From: Sediminibacterium roseum
Lineage (GTDB): Bacteria; Bacteroidota; Bacteroidia; Chitinophagales; Chitinophagaceae
Assembly: GCF_009939005.1 (NCBI RefSeq)
Contig: NZ_JAACJS010000002.1
Span: forward strand, 980,685 to 1,044,684
Reading direction: 5' to 3'
DNA: 64,000 nt
In this document: in pieces, positions 42,563 through 54,000 of the stretch
How the letters are laid out: each line of letters begins with the position of its first letter
Position numbering within the stretch: the stretch's first letter is position 1
Position numbers and translations under genes: made by a program
Notes under the pieces: generated by a model
Database searches by the model: none
Told to the model about the DNA's origin: nothing
The model's input: the letters and a program-made list of their open reading frames with translations, nothing else

Positions 42563-44236
42563 TCATGCCGCTTTTCTTCCTTTCACAAACCGTCCTGGTT
42601 TTGCCCCGGTGTGTGTGCCGTCTTTCAACACCTGTTTCCCGTTTACAAATACGTGTACCATTCCGGTTGAGTACTGGTGCGGGTTTTGGTAAGTTGCATG
42701 GTCCTGCATTTTTGCGGGATCGAAAACGAGTACGTCTGCGTAGTTTCCCACTTTCAGTTCCCCTCTTTTCTGAAGATGGAGGTTGGTTGCTGGAAGTTTT
42801 GTAAGCTTGTAAATGGCGTTGGCCAGCGTAATTATTTTTTCATCGCGCGTGTACTTGCCGATCACCCTTGTAAAATTTCCGTAGGCGCGCGGGTGTGAGC
42901 TTTGCTTGAGAAAATTTCCCGCCGTGGCCATCGATCCTGCATCTGACCCAAAGCTGGTCCATGGCAACGCGACCTGTTTTTTTATGTTGTCTTCGTTGAT
43001 CATAAAGAACGCAACTTCTATGCGGCTGCTGTCTTGTATGATCAGGTCTATCGCAGCATCTTCAGGTGTCGTGTTTCGTATGCGCGCCACTTCTGCCAGC
43101 GTTTTCCCGGTGTATTTATACAGCGAGTCTCTTCTGAAACCGAGTAGCAACACATTTTCGGGCGAGCCGGCGCCATAATATAAATTTTCCCAATCGGTGG
43201 CATTGGTCCGCATCGCCTTCTTCATTCCTTCGCGGATAAAATGATCCTGCAAACGTTCCCATAATTTTCCAAAACCACCTGCCTGTACCGAAGGCGGGAG
43301 CCCGGCTGTTAACCCGGTTGCACCTGCCGTATAGGTATACATGTTGGCGGAAATATCGATGCCTTCTTTTCTCGCGCGTTCGATCCGTTTGATCACGCTG
43401 TCCATTTTGGAAAAATTATCCTTGCCCACCGCTTTGAGGTGGTAGATCTCTCCATGCACTTTTGCTTCTTTTGCAATGGTGATGAGTTCTTCCACCGCCT
43501 CGTGCAATTTGTTTCCTTCGCTGCGCAGGTGTGAAAGGTACACGCCATCGTAAGGGGCAGCGGCTTTGCAAAGCTCGATGAGCTCGTTTGTTTTTGCAAA
43601 GAATGCGGGTGGATAGATCAACGAAGAGCCAACACCGAGTGCGCCTTCTTCCATTGCCTGTTTTACGAGCCGCTTCATCTGTTCCATTTCTGCAGGCGTA
43701 GGGTCGCGGTTCTCTTCGCCCACCACGTTTATGCGCACCGTTGTAGCGCCAACCAACGAAGCGATGTTGCAGCTGATGCCTCGCTTTTCCATCGAACGCA
43801 TGTATTCGCCCAGCGTGTTCCAGTTCACCAGGAACCGGTAAACGGATTGGTCGTCCTGCATCTCTTTTTTCATTTTCGCATTCAACGGACCCATGCTTTC
43901 GCCTTCGCCAAACACTTCCAGCGTAACGCCCTCTCTTATTTCGCCCTGCGAATTTCCATCTTCGATCAGGGTAACCGGCGACCAGCTCAACATATTGATG
44001 AAGCCCGGCGTAACGGCCATTCCCCTGGCATCGATCTCGTGTTTGGCAGATGTTTCCTTTGAAAGATCGCCGATAAAGGCGATGGTGTCATTCCTGATCG
44101 CAACATCGGCCCTGAAAGGCGCGCCGCCATTGCCATCGTACACCAATCCATTGCGGATAATGGTATCGTATTTTTTGCTGCTGCATGAAAAAAGCAAACA
44201 AGCAAGCAAAACAAAACAGGAGATGCGGCGGAGCAT
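42563..44236 (-). CDS. D-aminoacylase-like amidohydrolase lipoprotein, altered metal motif
   Basis: A 557-residue exported protein of the N-acyl-D-amino-acid deacylase branch of amidohydrolases. The N-terminus is a lipoprotein signal (LLFSC, Cys 18). The barrel shows IIRNGLVYDGNGG, VTPGFINMLSW at about 75-85, GVTLEVFGEGESMGPL, YLSHLRSEG, the Lys-containing GEIYHLKAVG and FGSDAG. In most relatives the first strand ends in an HxH or HxD pair (GFIDxHxH); here it is PGFINMLSW with no histidine, so the metal site must differ. Other histidines and the FGSDA aspartate are kept. Substrate unknown. The gene follows the PLP enzyme in the same direction. Confidence 0.85.
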   Translation of the reverse strand: MLRRISCFVLLACLLFSCSSKKYDTIIRNGLVYDGNGGAPFRADVAIRNDTIAFIGDLSKETSAKHEIDARGMAVTPGFINMLSWSPVTLIEDGNSQGEIREGVTLEVFGEGESMGPLNAKMKKEMQDDQSVYRFLVNWNTLGEYMRSMEKRGISCNIASLVGATTVRINVVGEENRDPTPAEMEQMKRLVKQAMEEGALGVGSSLIYPPAFFAKTNELIELCKAAAPYDGVYLSHLRSEGNKLHEAVEELITIAKEAKVHGEIYHLKAVGKDNFSKMDSVIKRIERARKEGIDISANMYTYTAGATGLTAGLPPSVQAGGFGKLWERLQDHFIREGMKKAMRTNATDWENLYYGAGSPENVLLLGFRRDSLYKYTGKTLAEVARIRNTTPEDAAIDLIIQDSSRIEVAFFMINEDNIKKQVALPWTSFGSDAGSMATAGNFLKQSSHPRAYGNFTRVIGKYTRDEKIITLANAIYKLTKLPATNLHLQKRGELKVGNYADVLVFDPAKMQDHATYQNPHQYSTGMVHVFVNGKQVLKDGTHTGAKPGRFVKGRKAA

Positions 44237-44344
44237 AGTGGTTATTTTAGGTGGACCGTGAGTTGTAAAAGTAAAGGTGACCGGCAGATGTTACAAGTGC
44301 ATCACAAACCATCAGCGCGTGACGTTTATCAAAAAGCTTTCGGA

Positions 44345-45571
44345 TTACGCTTTCAGCGCATTGTCAAGATCGTTCAGGATATCGGCAATGTTTTCAATCC
44401 CCACACTCATCCGTATCAATCCGTCTGTGATGCCATAACGGATCCGTTCTTCGCGTTTCAACCCGAAATGGCTCATCGTTGCAGGATGTGAGATCAATGT
44501 GTCAACCGTTCCCAGTGATACGGCGCGTACACACATCTGCAGTGCGTCTATAAAACGGCGTCCCGCGTCCAGTCCGCCTTTCAGTTCATAACTCATCAGG
44601 GCGCCCCCGTGCCGCATTTGTTTTTTTGTTACGGCATGATCAGGATGTGATGCTAACCCATTGAAATTTACATGTGCGATCTTTGGATGCGCCGAAAGAA
44701 ATTCTGCCACTTTTACTGCGTTCTCACAATGTCTTTCCATACGCAGCTCCAGGGTTTTCATCCCTTGTGTAAGCAGGAACGCATCGAACGGGTTGCTGTT
44801 GCCGCCCAGCAAAGCGTGCCATTTCCATACACGCGTGCGCATGAATTCAAGATCCTTCCCCAGCAGTACACCACCAATAGCAGTTCCATGTCCGTTCAGG
44901 AATTTCGTAGTGGAATGAAAAACAAAATCCACCCCGTATTTAAAGGGTTGCTGCAGGTAAGGCGTTGCAAAGGTGTTGTCAACTGAAACGGTAAGGCCCT
45001 GTTGTTTGGCGAGTTTTGTAACCGCATCGATATCCACACACTGGATGGTTGGGTTGGCCGGCGTTTCTATGTGCACGAGTTTGATCGATGGATCTTTTTT
45101 CAGCGTGTCTTCAACAAGGTTTAGGTCGCGCATATCGATAATGGTGGTATGAACACCCATCTCCGCCAAAACTTTCTGCAGCAACTCCTGCGTTCCGCCA
45201 TACAGGGAAAAATGGGAGAGAACCGTATCGCCCGATTTAAGTGTGCTGAGAAACAGGGTTGTCATGGCCGCTTGCCCACTCGCATGCAGCAATGCCTTTA
45301 CCTGTAATGGTTCGCCACCGGCATCGCTGATGCCGAATGTTTCAAGCGCCGCGATGGTTTCTTCTGCGGTGGTGAAAGTGGGGTTGCCCCAGCGGCTGTA
45401 GATCTTTGTTTTATCGGCCCCTGCAAATCGCTCGCTGCCCTGTAGCGCAGAATCGAAGGTAAAGGTGGAGCTTGCATAAATGGGCGTAAGGTGAGCATAG
45501 TCTGCGTTCTGTTGTCCTGAAGCGTGTATTGCCACGGAGCCGATGCCGGTAAGCGGGAATTTTTTATTCAT
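44345..45571 (-). CDS. Trans-sulfuration/methionine gamma-lyase family PLP enzyme
   Basis: A 408-residue Cys/Met metabolism PLP enzyme. It has HLTPIYASSTF, YSRWGNPT, the ring-stacking Tyr in SLYGGTQEL, VDNTFATPYLQQP and the PLP lysine 223 in HSTTKFLNGHG, then a SLGTVDTLISHPATMSH segment typical of methionine gamma-lyase and cystathionine gamma-lyase. Which reaction dominates cannot be read from the motifs. I start at 45571 (MNKKFPLTGIG); 54 more codons upstream overlap the leader of the divergent dinB-like gene and are not family-like. Confidence 0.88.
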   Translation of the reverse strand: MNKKFPLTGIGSVAIHASGQQNADYAHLTPIYASSTFTFDSALQGSERFAGADKTKIYSRWGNPTFTTAEETIAALETFGISDAGGEPLQVKALLHASGQAAMTTLFLSTLKSGDTVLSHFSLYGGTQELLQKVLAEMGVHTTIIDMRDLNLVEDTLKKDPSIKLVHIETPANPTIQCVDIDAVTKLAKQQGLTVSVDNTFATPYLQQPFKYGVDFVFHSTTKFLNGHGTAIGGVLLGKDLEFMRTRVWKWHALLGGNSNPFDAFLLTQGMKTLELRMERHCENAVKVAEFLSAHPKIAHVNFNGLASHPDHAVTKKQMRHGGALMSYELKGGLDAGRRFIDALQMCVRAVSLGTVDTLISHPATMSHFGLKREERIRYGITDGLIRMSVGIENIADILNDLDNALKA

Positions 45572-45612
45572 TATTTTTGGTTGATCGATTTTATCGGCGC
45601 AACGGCCTTCTC

Positions 45613-45620
45613 CAAAAGTA
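45613..45620 (-). promoter_or_regulatory. Candidate -7 element of the PLP enzyme gene
   Basis: On the minus strand TACTTTTG fits TAnnTTTG, 41 bases before the start at 45571. No TTTG at the -33 spacing. It lies in the 58-base region between divergent genes. Confidence 0.35.
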
Positions 45621-45629
45621 AAACTAAAC

Positions 45630-46118
45630 ATGAAGCAATTACTAACCTCGTTCACCAAATATGAGTACTGGGCAAATGAAAGATTGTTACCGGTAATTAC
45701 CTCGCTCACCGACGAGCAGCGGCACCAAAGCATCGTAAGCAGTTTCCCGTCTATTCACAAAACATTGCTTCACATATGGGATGCGAACACGATCTGGTGG
45801 CAGCGGCTCCGGAGAGAAGAAGAGATCATTGTGCCGAGCCTTACATTCCATCCAAACATGAACGATATTGAAAAAGGGCTGCTTCAATCCAACCAGAAAT
45901 GGATCGACTGGATAGAACAGGCTTCGGAAGCCGACCTTGAAGAGATCCTGCCCTACAAAACCATGAAAGGAGATGTTTTTGCGCAGGCGGTGAAAGAAAT
46001 CGTTCTACACCTCGCCAACCATGGCAGCTACCACCGCGGGCAATTGGTTACGATGTTGAGACAGGCAGGTATTGAAAAGATACCCCAGGTAGATTATATC
46101 CTGTATGCCAGGAGTTAG
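45630..46118 (+). CDS. DinB family protein
   Basis: A 162-residue four-helix-bundle protein of the DinB/YfiT superfamily, which in other members acts as a metal-dependent bacillithiol or glutathione transferase-like enzyme or has no known activity. Three putative metal histidines are visible: His 48 (LLHIWDAN), and two in LHLANHGSYHRGQLV near residue 130-138. Length is normal. It is divergent from the PLP enzyme gene and convergent with fabH. Confidence 0.87.
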   Translation: MKQLLTSFTKYEYWANERLLPVITSLTDEQRHQSIVSSFPSIHKTLLHIWDANTIWWQRLRREEEIIVPSLTFHPNMNDIEKGLLQSNQKWIDWIEQASEADLEEILPYKTMKGDVFAQAVKEIVLHLANHGSYHRGQLVTMLRQAGIEKIPQVDYILYARS

Positions 46119-46122
46119 AAAG

Positions 46123-46167
46123 TTCCCTGCGCTGAGGCTCCGGGGTTGGTAACCCAAACGCAGGGAA
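46123..46167. terminator. Two-part hairpin between dinB-like and fabH genes
   Basis: TTCCCTGCG (46123-46131) pairs with CGCAGGGAA (46159-46167), enclosing a second stem GGGTT/AACCC (46143-46147/46151-46155). It follows the dinB-like stop by 4 bases and precedes the fabH end by 11, between converging genes. There is no T-run. Confidence 0.6.
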
Positions 46168-46178
46168 GGCTGTTACAA

Positions 46179-47168
46179 TCAATAGGCCCATTTAACCCAG
46201 GTGGCGCCCCAGGTAAAACCACCTCCAAATGCGGCCAGCACAATATTATCGCCCTTTTTCAGCTGGCTCTCCCATTCCCACAGGCAAAGGGGAATGGTGG
46301 CGGCCGTGGTATTGCCAAATTTCTGGATGTTGATCATTACTTTTTCCATCGGCAGACCCATGCGGCTGGCGGTGGCATCTATAATGCGGAGATTGGCCTG
46401 GTGCGGTACGAGCCAGGCGATGTCGGTGCCGGTCAGGTTGTTCTTTTCAAGCAGTTCCGCGCTCACATCTGCCATTCCTTTTACGGCAAATTTGAAAACG
46501 GGCTGGCCCTCCTGGTAAGCAAAATGTTCTTTGGCAAGAACCGTTTCCACTGTAGCGGGTTTCAATGAGCCACCGGCTTTCATGTGCAGGTATTGGCGGC
46601 CGCTGCCGTCGGTTCTGAGTATGCTGTCTTTGATACCGTTCTCATCCACCGAAGGCTCGAGCAATACCGCCCCGGCGCCATCGCCAAAAATGATGCAGGT
46701 GGCGCGGTCGGTATAATCCACGATCGCGCTCATCTTATCAACGCCCACTACCACCACTTTTTTGTAGCGGCCGCTTTCTATGTACATGGCGCCCGTGGTA
46801 AGGGCAAACAGGAAACCGCTGCAGGCGGCGCTCATGTCGTAACCCCACGCGTTGGTGGCGCCAAGTTTATCGCAGATGATGTTCGCGGTGGCGGGAAAGA
46901 CCATATCCGGGGTAACCGTGGCGCAGATGAGGCAGTCGATGTCTTTCGGGTCGAGGCCCTTTTTGCGCAATAATTCCTGCACAGCCGGAACGGCCATATC
47001 GCTGCTCGCTTTGCCGGGTTCTTTCAGGATCCGCCGCTCGGAGATGCCGGTGCGGGTGCGGATCCATTCATCGTTCGTATCGACCATCTTCTCCAGGTCA
47101 AAATTCGTAAGTTTCGTCTCGGGAACATATCCTCCTACTGCTGTAATAGCTGCCGTAATTTTACTCAT
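46179..47168 (-). CDS. fabH: 3-oxoacyl-ACP synthase III FabH
   Basis: FabH starts fatty-acid synthesis by condensing acetyl-CoA or a branched acyl-CoA with malonyl-ACP. The 329-residue product has the catalytic Cys 116 in [13 protein letters not shown], the His in [11 protein letters not shown] and the Asn in [10 protein letters not shown], plus [12 protein letters not shown] near 35 and [11 protein letters not shown] at the end. I start at 47168 ([16 protein letters not shown]). Normal length, monocistronic. Confidence 0.94.
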   Translation of the reverse strand: MSKITAAITAVGGYVPETKLTNFDLEKMVDTNDEWIRTRTGISERRILKEPGKASSDMAVPAVQELLRKKGLDPKDIDCLICATVTPDMVFPATANIICDKLGATNAWGYDMSAACSGFLFALTTGAMYIESGRYKKVVVVGVDKMSAIVDYTDRATCIIFGDGAGAVLLEPSVDENGIKDSILRTDGSGRQYLHMKAGGSLKPATVETVLAKEHFAYQEGQPVFKFAVKGMADVSAELLEKNNLTGTDIAWLVPHQANLRIIDATASRMGLPMEKVMINIQKFGNTTAATIPLCLWEWESQLKKGDNIVLAAFGGGFTWGATWVKWAY

Positions 47169-47186
47169 ACAGATTTTTGATTGGCG

Positions 47187-47194
47187 CAAAGCTA
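47187..47194 (-). promoter_or_regulatory. Candidate -7 element of fabH
   Basis: On the minus strand TAGCTTTG fits TAnnTTTG and ends 18 bases before the fabH start. No clear -33 TTTG. Confidence 0.35.
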
Positions 47195-47441
47195 TAACAT
47201 TTTGTTTTCGGAATTTGAACCGAAGGGAAGGGGGTAAGCCGGTTAAACCGACAAAAATGGCCGGGGCAAAGGATTCGCCGGGGTTTAGGGTTTTTTACAC
47301 CGGCCGTTCCGTTGTTTCCCCATATCGGGGCAAAATCCCCCCTAAATCAAGCCTGTTCCCGGGAGCCGGCAAAAAAACAGGCGTTTTATTTCGTGCCAGA
47401 CTGCGGCTGACACCGGTTTTTCACATATTTTTGACGCCGGT

Positions 47442-48026
47442 ATGATCGCTTTTGTAAGAGGACATTTTGCTGTAAAAACGCCCGCCCGCATTGTGGTGGA
47501 TGTGAACGGGGTAGGATATGAGTTGCAGGTGAGCCTCAACACCTATTCTTCCATCGTTAACAAAGACAGCGGCCAGCTCTTTACTTATCTGCACATCACC
47601 GAAAATGCCCAGACCTTGTTTGGCTTTGCGGAAATAGCGGAAAAAGAGATGTTCCTTCACCTCATCAGCGTTTCAGGCGTAGGTGCAGCAACGGCGAGGA
47701 TGATGTTGTCAGGTATGAAACCCGACGAGATCGCCCGCGCCATCGTTCAAGGCAACACAAAGCAGCTGGAAGCGATCAAAGGGATAGGAAAGAAATCGGC
47801 GGAACGGTTGATCGTGGAGCTCAGGGACAAGCTCGGCAAACATCCGCTCGATTCCGCCGTTGCAGTGGCCGGCTTCCCGGCGGTGGATGCAGACGCAGTT
47901 ACCGCGCTCATCGCACTCGGTATTGGACGGGCCATGGCAGAACAGGCGGTGAAGAAAACAACCGCGGCACTGGGAGACAACGCATCATTGGAAGATATCA
48001 TTAAACAAGCACTCAAAAATCTATAG
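47442..48026 (+). CDS. ruvA: Holliday junction DNA helicase subunit RuvA
   Basis: RuvA binds Holliday junctions and loads the RuvB motor. The 194-residue product has the OB-fold start (MIAFVRGHFAVKT, VDVNGVGYELQVS), helix-hairpin-helix motifs ISVSGVGAATARMML at about 72 and IKGIGKKSAERLIVEL at about 107, and the C-terminal RuvB-binding domain (ALIALGIGRAMAEQAVKK). Length is normal. sprA follows after 42 bases; the ruvA-sprA order is one I know from Bacteroidota. Confidence 0.94.
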   Translation: MIAFVRGHFAVKTPARIVVDVNGVGYELQVSLNTYSSIVNKDSGQLFTYLHITENAQTLFGFAEIAEKEMFLHLISVSGVGAATARMMLSGMKPDEIARAIVQGNTKQLEAIKGIGKKSAERLIVELRDKLGKHPLDSAVAVAGFPAVDADAVTALIALGIGRAMAEQAVKKTTAALGDNASLEDIIKQALKNL

Positions 48027-48068
48027 TCTATCGCCTTTATTTCTACCTAACCAGTTACCAGTAGCAAA

Positions 48069-51000
48069 TTGTATCCACCTGTAACCAAGCTCAACTGTTT
48101 GAAGAAGGCTGTTCAACGTTTAGCATACATCGCATTCCTGCTTCTCCCGGCAATGGGCGCCCGGGCGCAGCAACAGAAAGATTCTGTTCATTTTCCTATC
48201 AGCGACAGGAGGGGCGACCCGTATTCAAACCCGAGCAGGAACCCATTTGACCTGCGCGATACTTCGCTTATCAAAAGAGACATCCAGTACGACCCCGCCA
48301 CCCGGCAATATTATATCATTGAAAAAGTAGGCAATAAATTTTACCGCGTTCCCACCGTTCTCACGTTCGATGAATTCATGCGCCTCCAATCGCAGAAAGA
48401 CGAAGCCGATTATTTCCGCAAACGCGCCAATGCACTCACTGCCCTCAACCTCAAAACGCAAAGACCCAAAATGCGGGTATACGATAAACTGTTCGATCGC
48501 ATTTTCGGAACAACGGCCAATGGTTTGAAAGTGAACATCGTGCCTACCGGTGAGGTGAACATTATGGCGGGGTACCAGGGACAAAACATCGAAAACCCTA
48601 CGCTGCCGGAACGCGCACGGAGAAACGGCGGATTTGATTTCGATATGAACGCGAAACTGAATGTGAACGCGAACATCGGCGACAAACTGAAATTTCCCAT
48701 CAATTACAATACACTTTCGAATTTTGGTTTCGACAACCAGTTGAAACTGGATTACAAAGGAATGGACGACGAGATCATCAAAAGTCTCGAAGCCGGTAAC
48801 ATTTCTTTTCAGTCGCGAAGCACACTCATGCCCAGCGCACAGAATCTTTTTGGCGTAAAAACGCAATTGCAGTTCGGGAAATTATTTGTGACGGCCGCTC
48901 TCGCCAACCAGCGTTCAACAAGGCAGTCTGTGGGCTTGTCTGGTGGAACCGCCACGCAGAACTTCAGCAAAAAACTGGATGATTACGAAGAGAACCGCCA
49001 CTTCTTAATGGCGCAATACTTCCGCAACACGTACAACAAAACGATGTCCAACCTGCCTGTCGTAAACTCGCAGGTACAGGTACAACGCATCGAGGTATGG
49101 GTGACCAACAGAACGGGGGCAACAACAGATGCGCGCGACATTGTTGGTTTCATGGACCTGGCAGAACCGCAGCCCTTCAACCCGAATGTGCATGGCACTC
49201 CGGGTGCGGGACAACTGCCCGCCAACGGCGCGAACGATCTTTACAATTCACTGAATGGCAACCAGGCCGCGCGCAACCCTTCTGCTATTAATTCTATCCT
49301 GATCGCAAGGGGACTGCGCCCGGTAGACGATTACGAAAAAACATTTGCACGCAAACTCAACCCAACGGAATATTATTTCAACCCGCAGGTAGGCTTTGTT
49401 TCGGTAAACGTGCAGCTGCAATCGGATGAGGTGCTTGCCGTTGCTTACCAATACACCTACAACGGGCGTGTTTACCAGGTAGGAGAGTTTTCGCAGGATG
49501 TGGCCCTGGATTCAACAAAGGGTGTGCAAAAGGTGCTGTTCCTCAAATTGCTCAAAGCCACTTCGCAAAGAACCAGTTTGCCCATATGGGGATGGATGAT
49601 GAAAAACGTATACTCGCTCGACCTGTTCGGCGGTATACAGAAAGACGATTTCAAACTGAATGTGTTGTATGAAGAACCAAGCGGCGGACTGAAACGATAC
49701 CTGCCCGAAAGTTCGCCTGCGGTTGATGGTAAATCGTTGCTCCGCATTTTAAACCTCGACCGCCTCAACAACCGGAACGATCCGCAACCCGATGGCGTAT
49801 TCGATTATGTAGAAGGGTTTACGGTGCTGCCCACCATGGGCCGCGTGATCTTTCCCGTTCTTGAACCGTTTGGGCGCGACCTGGATACCCTGGCCTTCTC
49901 GGGCCAGCCGCTTGCAACAAGAAGAAAATATGTGTACTACCAGTTGTACGATTCCATCAAGGCCATTGCGCAGACCTATGCGAACCTGAACAGGTTTGTG
50001 ATGCAGGGACAGATAAAAGGAAGCGCCGGTGGATCGGAGATACAACTGAACGCATTTAATATTCCGCCGGGATCTGTAACAGTAACGGCAGGCGGACAGG
50101 TACTGCGCGAAGGGCTCGATTATACGATCGATTACAATTTGGGAACCGTAAAAATCCTCAACGCAGGGATATTGAGTTCCAATGTTCCGGTAAACGTTTC
50201 ATTCGAAAACAACGCCGGCTTTGGCGTGCAGCAAAGGAATTTTACGGGGCTGCGACTCGATTATGTGGCAAATAAAAAGCTCACCCTCGGAACGTCGTTC
50301 ATGCGTTTGGCGGAGCGCCCGTTCTTTACCAAAATGAGTTATGGGGATGATCCGATCAGCAACTCGATGTATGGTTTCGACATCAGCTACCGCTCCGAAC
50401 TCCCGGGCCTTACGCGTTTGCTTGATAAACTTCCTTTCTATTCAACCAGGGCAAGATCGGCCATCACCGCCTATGGTGAGGCCGCTGTTTTAAAACCGGG
50501 CCACCCTTCCCAGATCGGCAGCGGAAGCTCAGGCCTGATCTACATCGACGAGTTTGAAGGAACACGCACAAGCATCGACCTGCGTTTCCCGCTGGTTGCC
50601 TGGACACTGGCCTCAACACCACAGGGCAATCCAAGATTCCCCGAAGCAGGGTTGACGGATTCGATCGATTACAATTTCAACCGTGCAAAACTTGCCTACT
50701 ACAACATCGAGCCAAACCTGCAGGACCGCAACTCTACCACGAACCCATTGCGGAGAAACCTCGCGGAGCTGAGTGATCCGCGTGTAAGGCAGGTTTATAC
50801 CAATGAACTCTTTCCGCAGCGGACAACCAATATCACCGATGTGCAGGCATCAACATTTGACCTCGCATTTTACCCGAGGGAAAAAGGGCCGTACAACTAC
50901 GAATACAGGCCAACACAAATAGATACCGCAGGAAAACTGCTGCGCCCGCAGGACCGCTGGGGCGGATTGATGCGCGCGATAGACCAGACAGATTTTGAAA

Positions 51001-54000
51001 CAGGGAACATCGAATACATAGAAACATGGATGCAGGACCCGTTCATTTTAAACCCGACAAGTGCCGGCGGTAAAATGCACATCAACCTGGGAAATGTGAG
51101 CGAGGACATACTCAAAGACGGCAAACGTTTTTTTGAGAATGGCTTGAACACACCAAAGATTCCCGCATCGGTAGACAGCACCAGCACATGGGGTGTAACG
51201 CCGGTGAACCCGATACAGGTAACACAGGCGTTCAGCAACGATCCCGACGACAGGCCCTACCAGGATGTGGGTTTTGACGGATTGGACGATGCGGGCGAGA
51301 TCCGCAGGAAAGGATACATACTGCAAAGGCTCGGCAATAATTTCGGGACCTCATCCTCTGCGTACCGCAAAGCCGCAGCGGATCCTTCTTCCGACAACTA
51401 CACCTGGTACCGCGATCCTGTGTTTGATGCATTGGGCACAGGAATACTCGGCCGTTATAAAAACTACAACAACCCGCAGGGCAACTCGCCGCTTGCATCA
51501 ACCAGCAGCCAGTTTACTTCTGCGGCCACACTGTACCCGGATAACGAGGACCTGAACCGCGACAACACACTCAACGAAACAGAATCTTATTACGAATACG
51601 ATATCGAACTGAAACCGGGAATGGATGTGGGCATCACACCCTTCATCACCGATAAACGACGTGTGCGTGTTGTTTCTGCAGATGGTGTGGAGCGGTTTGA
51701 GAACTGGTTCCTCTTCCGCATCCCGGTAAAAGGATATACCAGGAAAATAGGAACGATACCGGATTTTAAATCGATCCGTTTCGCCCGTTTGTATCTTACC
51801 GATTTCTCCGATTCGGTTGTATTGCGTTTGGCAAGGCTCGATCTTGTAAGGAACCAATGGCGCCAGTTCCAGTTCAACGTAGATACAACAGGGCAATACA
51901 CGCCTGTTAACAATGCAGGCGGAACCACATTCAACACACTGGCGGTAAACCTTGAAGAGAACAGCAGCCGTACACCTGTTAACTACATTATGCCACCGGG
52001 CATCGAACGTGTGCAGTTGCTGAGCAACAACGGTGTGAACCTGCAGCAGAATGAGCAGGCGATGAGTTTGAAAGTGACCAACCTCTTCACCGGCAATTCG
52101 CGCGCGGTAGTTAAAACCATGAACCTTGATATGCGCCAGTATGGAAGGTTATCCATGTTCCTGCACGCAGAATCGGTAGTAGGGCAAAGAGCCATTGCCG
52201 ACGATGAGATGAACGCGATCGTGAGAATAGGGCAGGACTTCCTGAACAACTATTACGAGATCAAGATCCCGCTTAAGATCACACCTCCGGGGCGGTATAC
52301 CGTTGGGCAGGAAGAAAAAGTATGGCCCGCCGCAAACAACCTCGACATCGCACTGCGTGCACTCATCGATCTGAAAATAAAAAGGAACAATGCAGGTGCA
52401 TCCGTTACCAATATTTACCGGCAGCAGCTCGATAACAAAACCATTTCCATCCTGGGTAATCCCAACCTCGGGGAAGTACGCGGCATCATGATCGCGATAG
52501 AAAACCCTTTTAAACCAGACGGGCAACCGATCACAACAGAAGTATGGGCGAATGAACTCCGTCTGTCTGAACTCGACGAGCACGGTGGATGGGCCGCGCT
52601 TGGAAGGGTGGACCTTACCCTTGCCGATCTGGGTACCGTTACCGTTTCTGCAAACACCCACTCAAATGGGTTCGGAACCATTGAACAACGCGTGAACGAA
52701 CGCTACCGCGATAACCTGCTGCAGTTTGATGCGGCGGCAAGCATTGATGTGGGTAAGCTCGTTCCAAGACAGGCGCGCCTTTCATTACCGGTTTATGCAA
52801 GCATCAACAGGACCGTGTTGACACCGCAGTACGATCCGTACGATCTCGACGTATTGTACAAGGAAAAACTGAACGGCGCCGCAAAAGACAAACGCGATTC
52901 GATCAGGAACGCGGCGGTTGACCAGACAACCATCCGTACCATCAACCTCACCAATGCACGCATACTTCCGGGTTCCGGTAAACCGGGATTGTTCAGGCTG
53001 AGCAATCTTGATTTCAGTTATGCCTATTCGCAGATACAGCAATCAAACCCCGTGATCCTGTCCAACACCGTTACGCGGCAACGCGGCGCGCTGGGTTACA
53101 CATTTGTAGGAGGAAGCAGTTTTATAGAACCCTTTAAAAAACTGATCCGCTGGCAGTCGCCATGGGTTTCGTTCATCAAGGATTTCAACTTCAACCTCAA
53201 ACCATCGTTCCTGAGTTTCAGGGCCGATATCAACCGGCAGTTCGGCGAGTTCATCCCGCGTATCGTGAATACGGTGGATAGCAAAGTGGAAAGGGTGGAT
53301 ACCACGTACGATAAATATTTTACGTTCGACAGGTATTATGGCGCGCGATGGGATCTTACACGATCGCTCAATTTTGATTTCAACGCCATCAACAATGCGC
53401 GCATCGATGAGCCGTTTGGAAAGATCGATACAAAAGAGAAAAAAGACTCCGTGCGCAAGAACCTTTTCAAAGGCGGGAGAAATACTTTGTATACACAGAA
53501 GGCCACGCTTACCTATGCACTTCCGTTGAGCAAGATCCCGCTTACCGACTGGATCCGTGCCAACTACAGCTACAGCGCCAGCTACAACTGGATAGGCGCG
53601 AGCCGCCTGGCGGTAAACCTTGGGAACACGATAGAGAACAGCCAGGAAAATACGTTCCGTGCAGAATTCAACTTTGCGAGCCTGTATGCAAAATCGAAAT
53701 GGTTGCGTGCGCTTGACAACATTCCGGCGCCCAAACCAAAACCCGACCCGAGGAACCCTGTGGGTGTGAAAGATTTCCCAAGCAAAAATCCATTGGGCGA
53801 TGCCATTCCTACCAAAGAAGAGATCGCCAAGGGGCTGAAGGGAAAAGCGCGGAGGGATGCGGTCAAAAAATGGCGGCAGATGAAACGCGATGCGCGCACC
53901 GCCGATAAGCTCGCCAGGGCCAATCAACCGATCGAGCTCAACGGCATCACAAGAACAGCAGGTAAATTACTTACCGCGGTGCGCAACATCGGTGTAACCT

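Noticed and set aside
45572..45629. SAM riboswitch ahead of the trans-sulfuration enzyme
   Set aside because: The leader between the two divergent starts is only 58 bases and shows no conserved riboswitch core.
53043..53927. A 294-codon minus-strand frame inside sprA
   Set aside because: Overlaps continuous sprA coding sequence; no family features.
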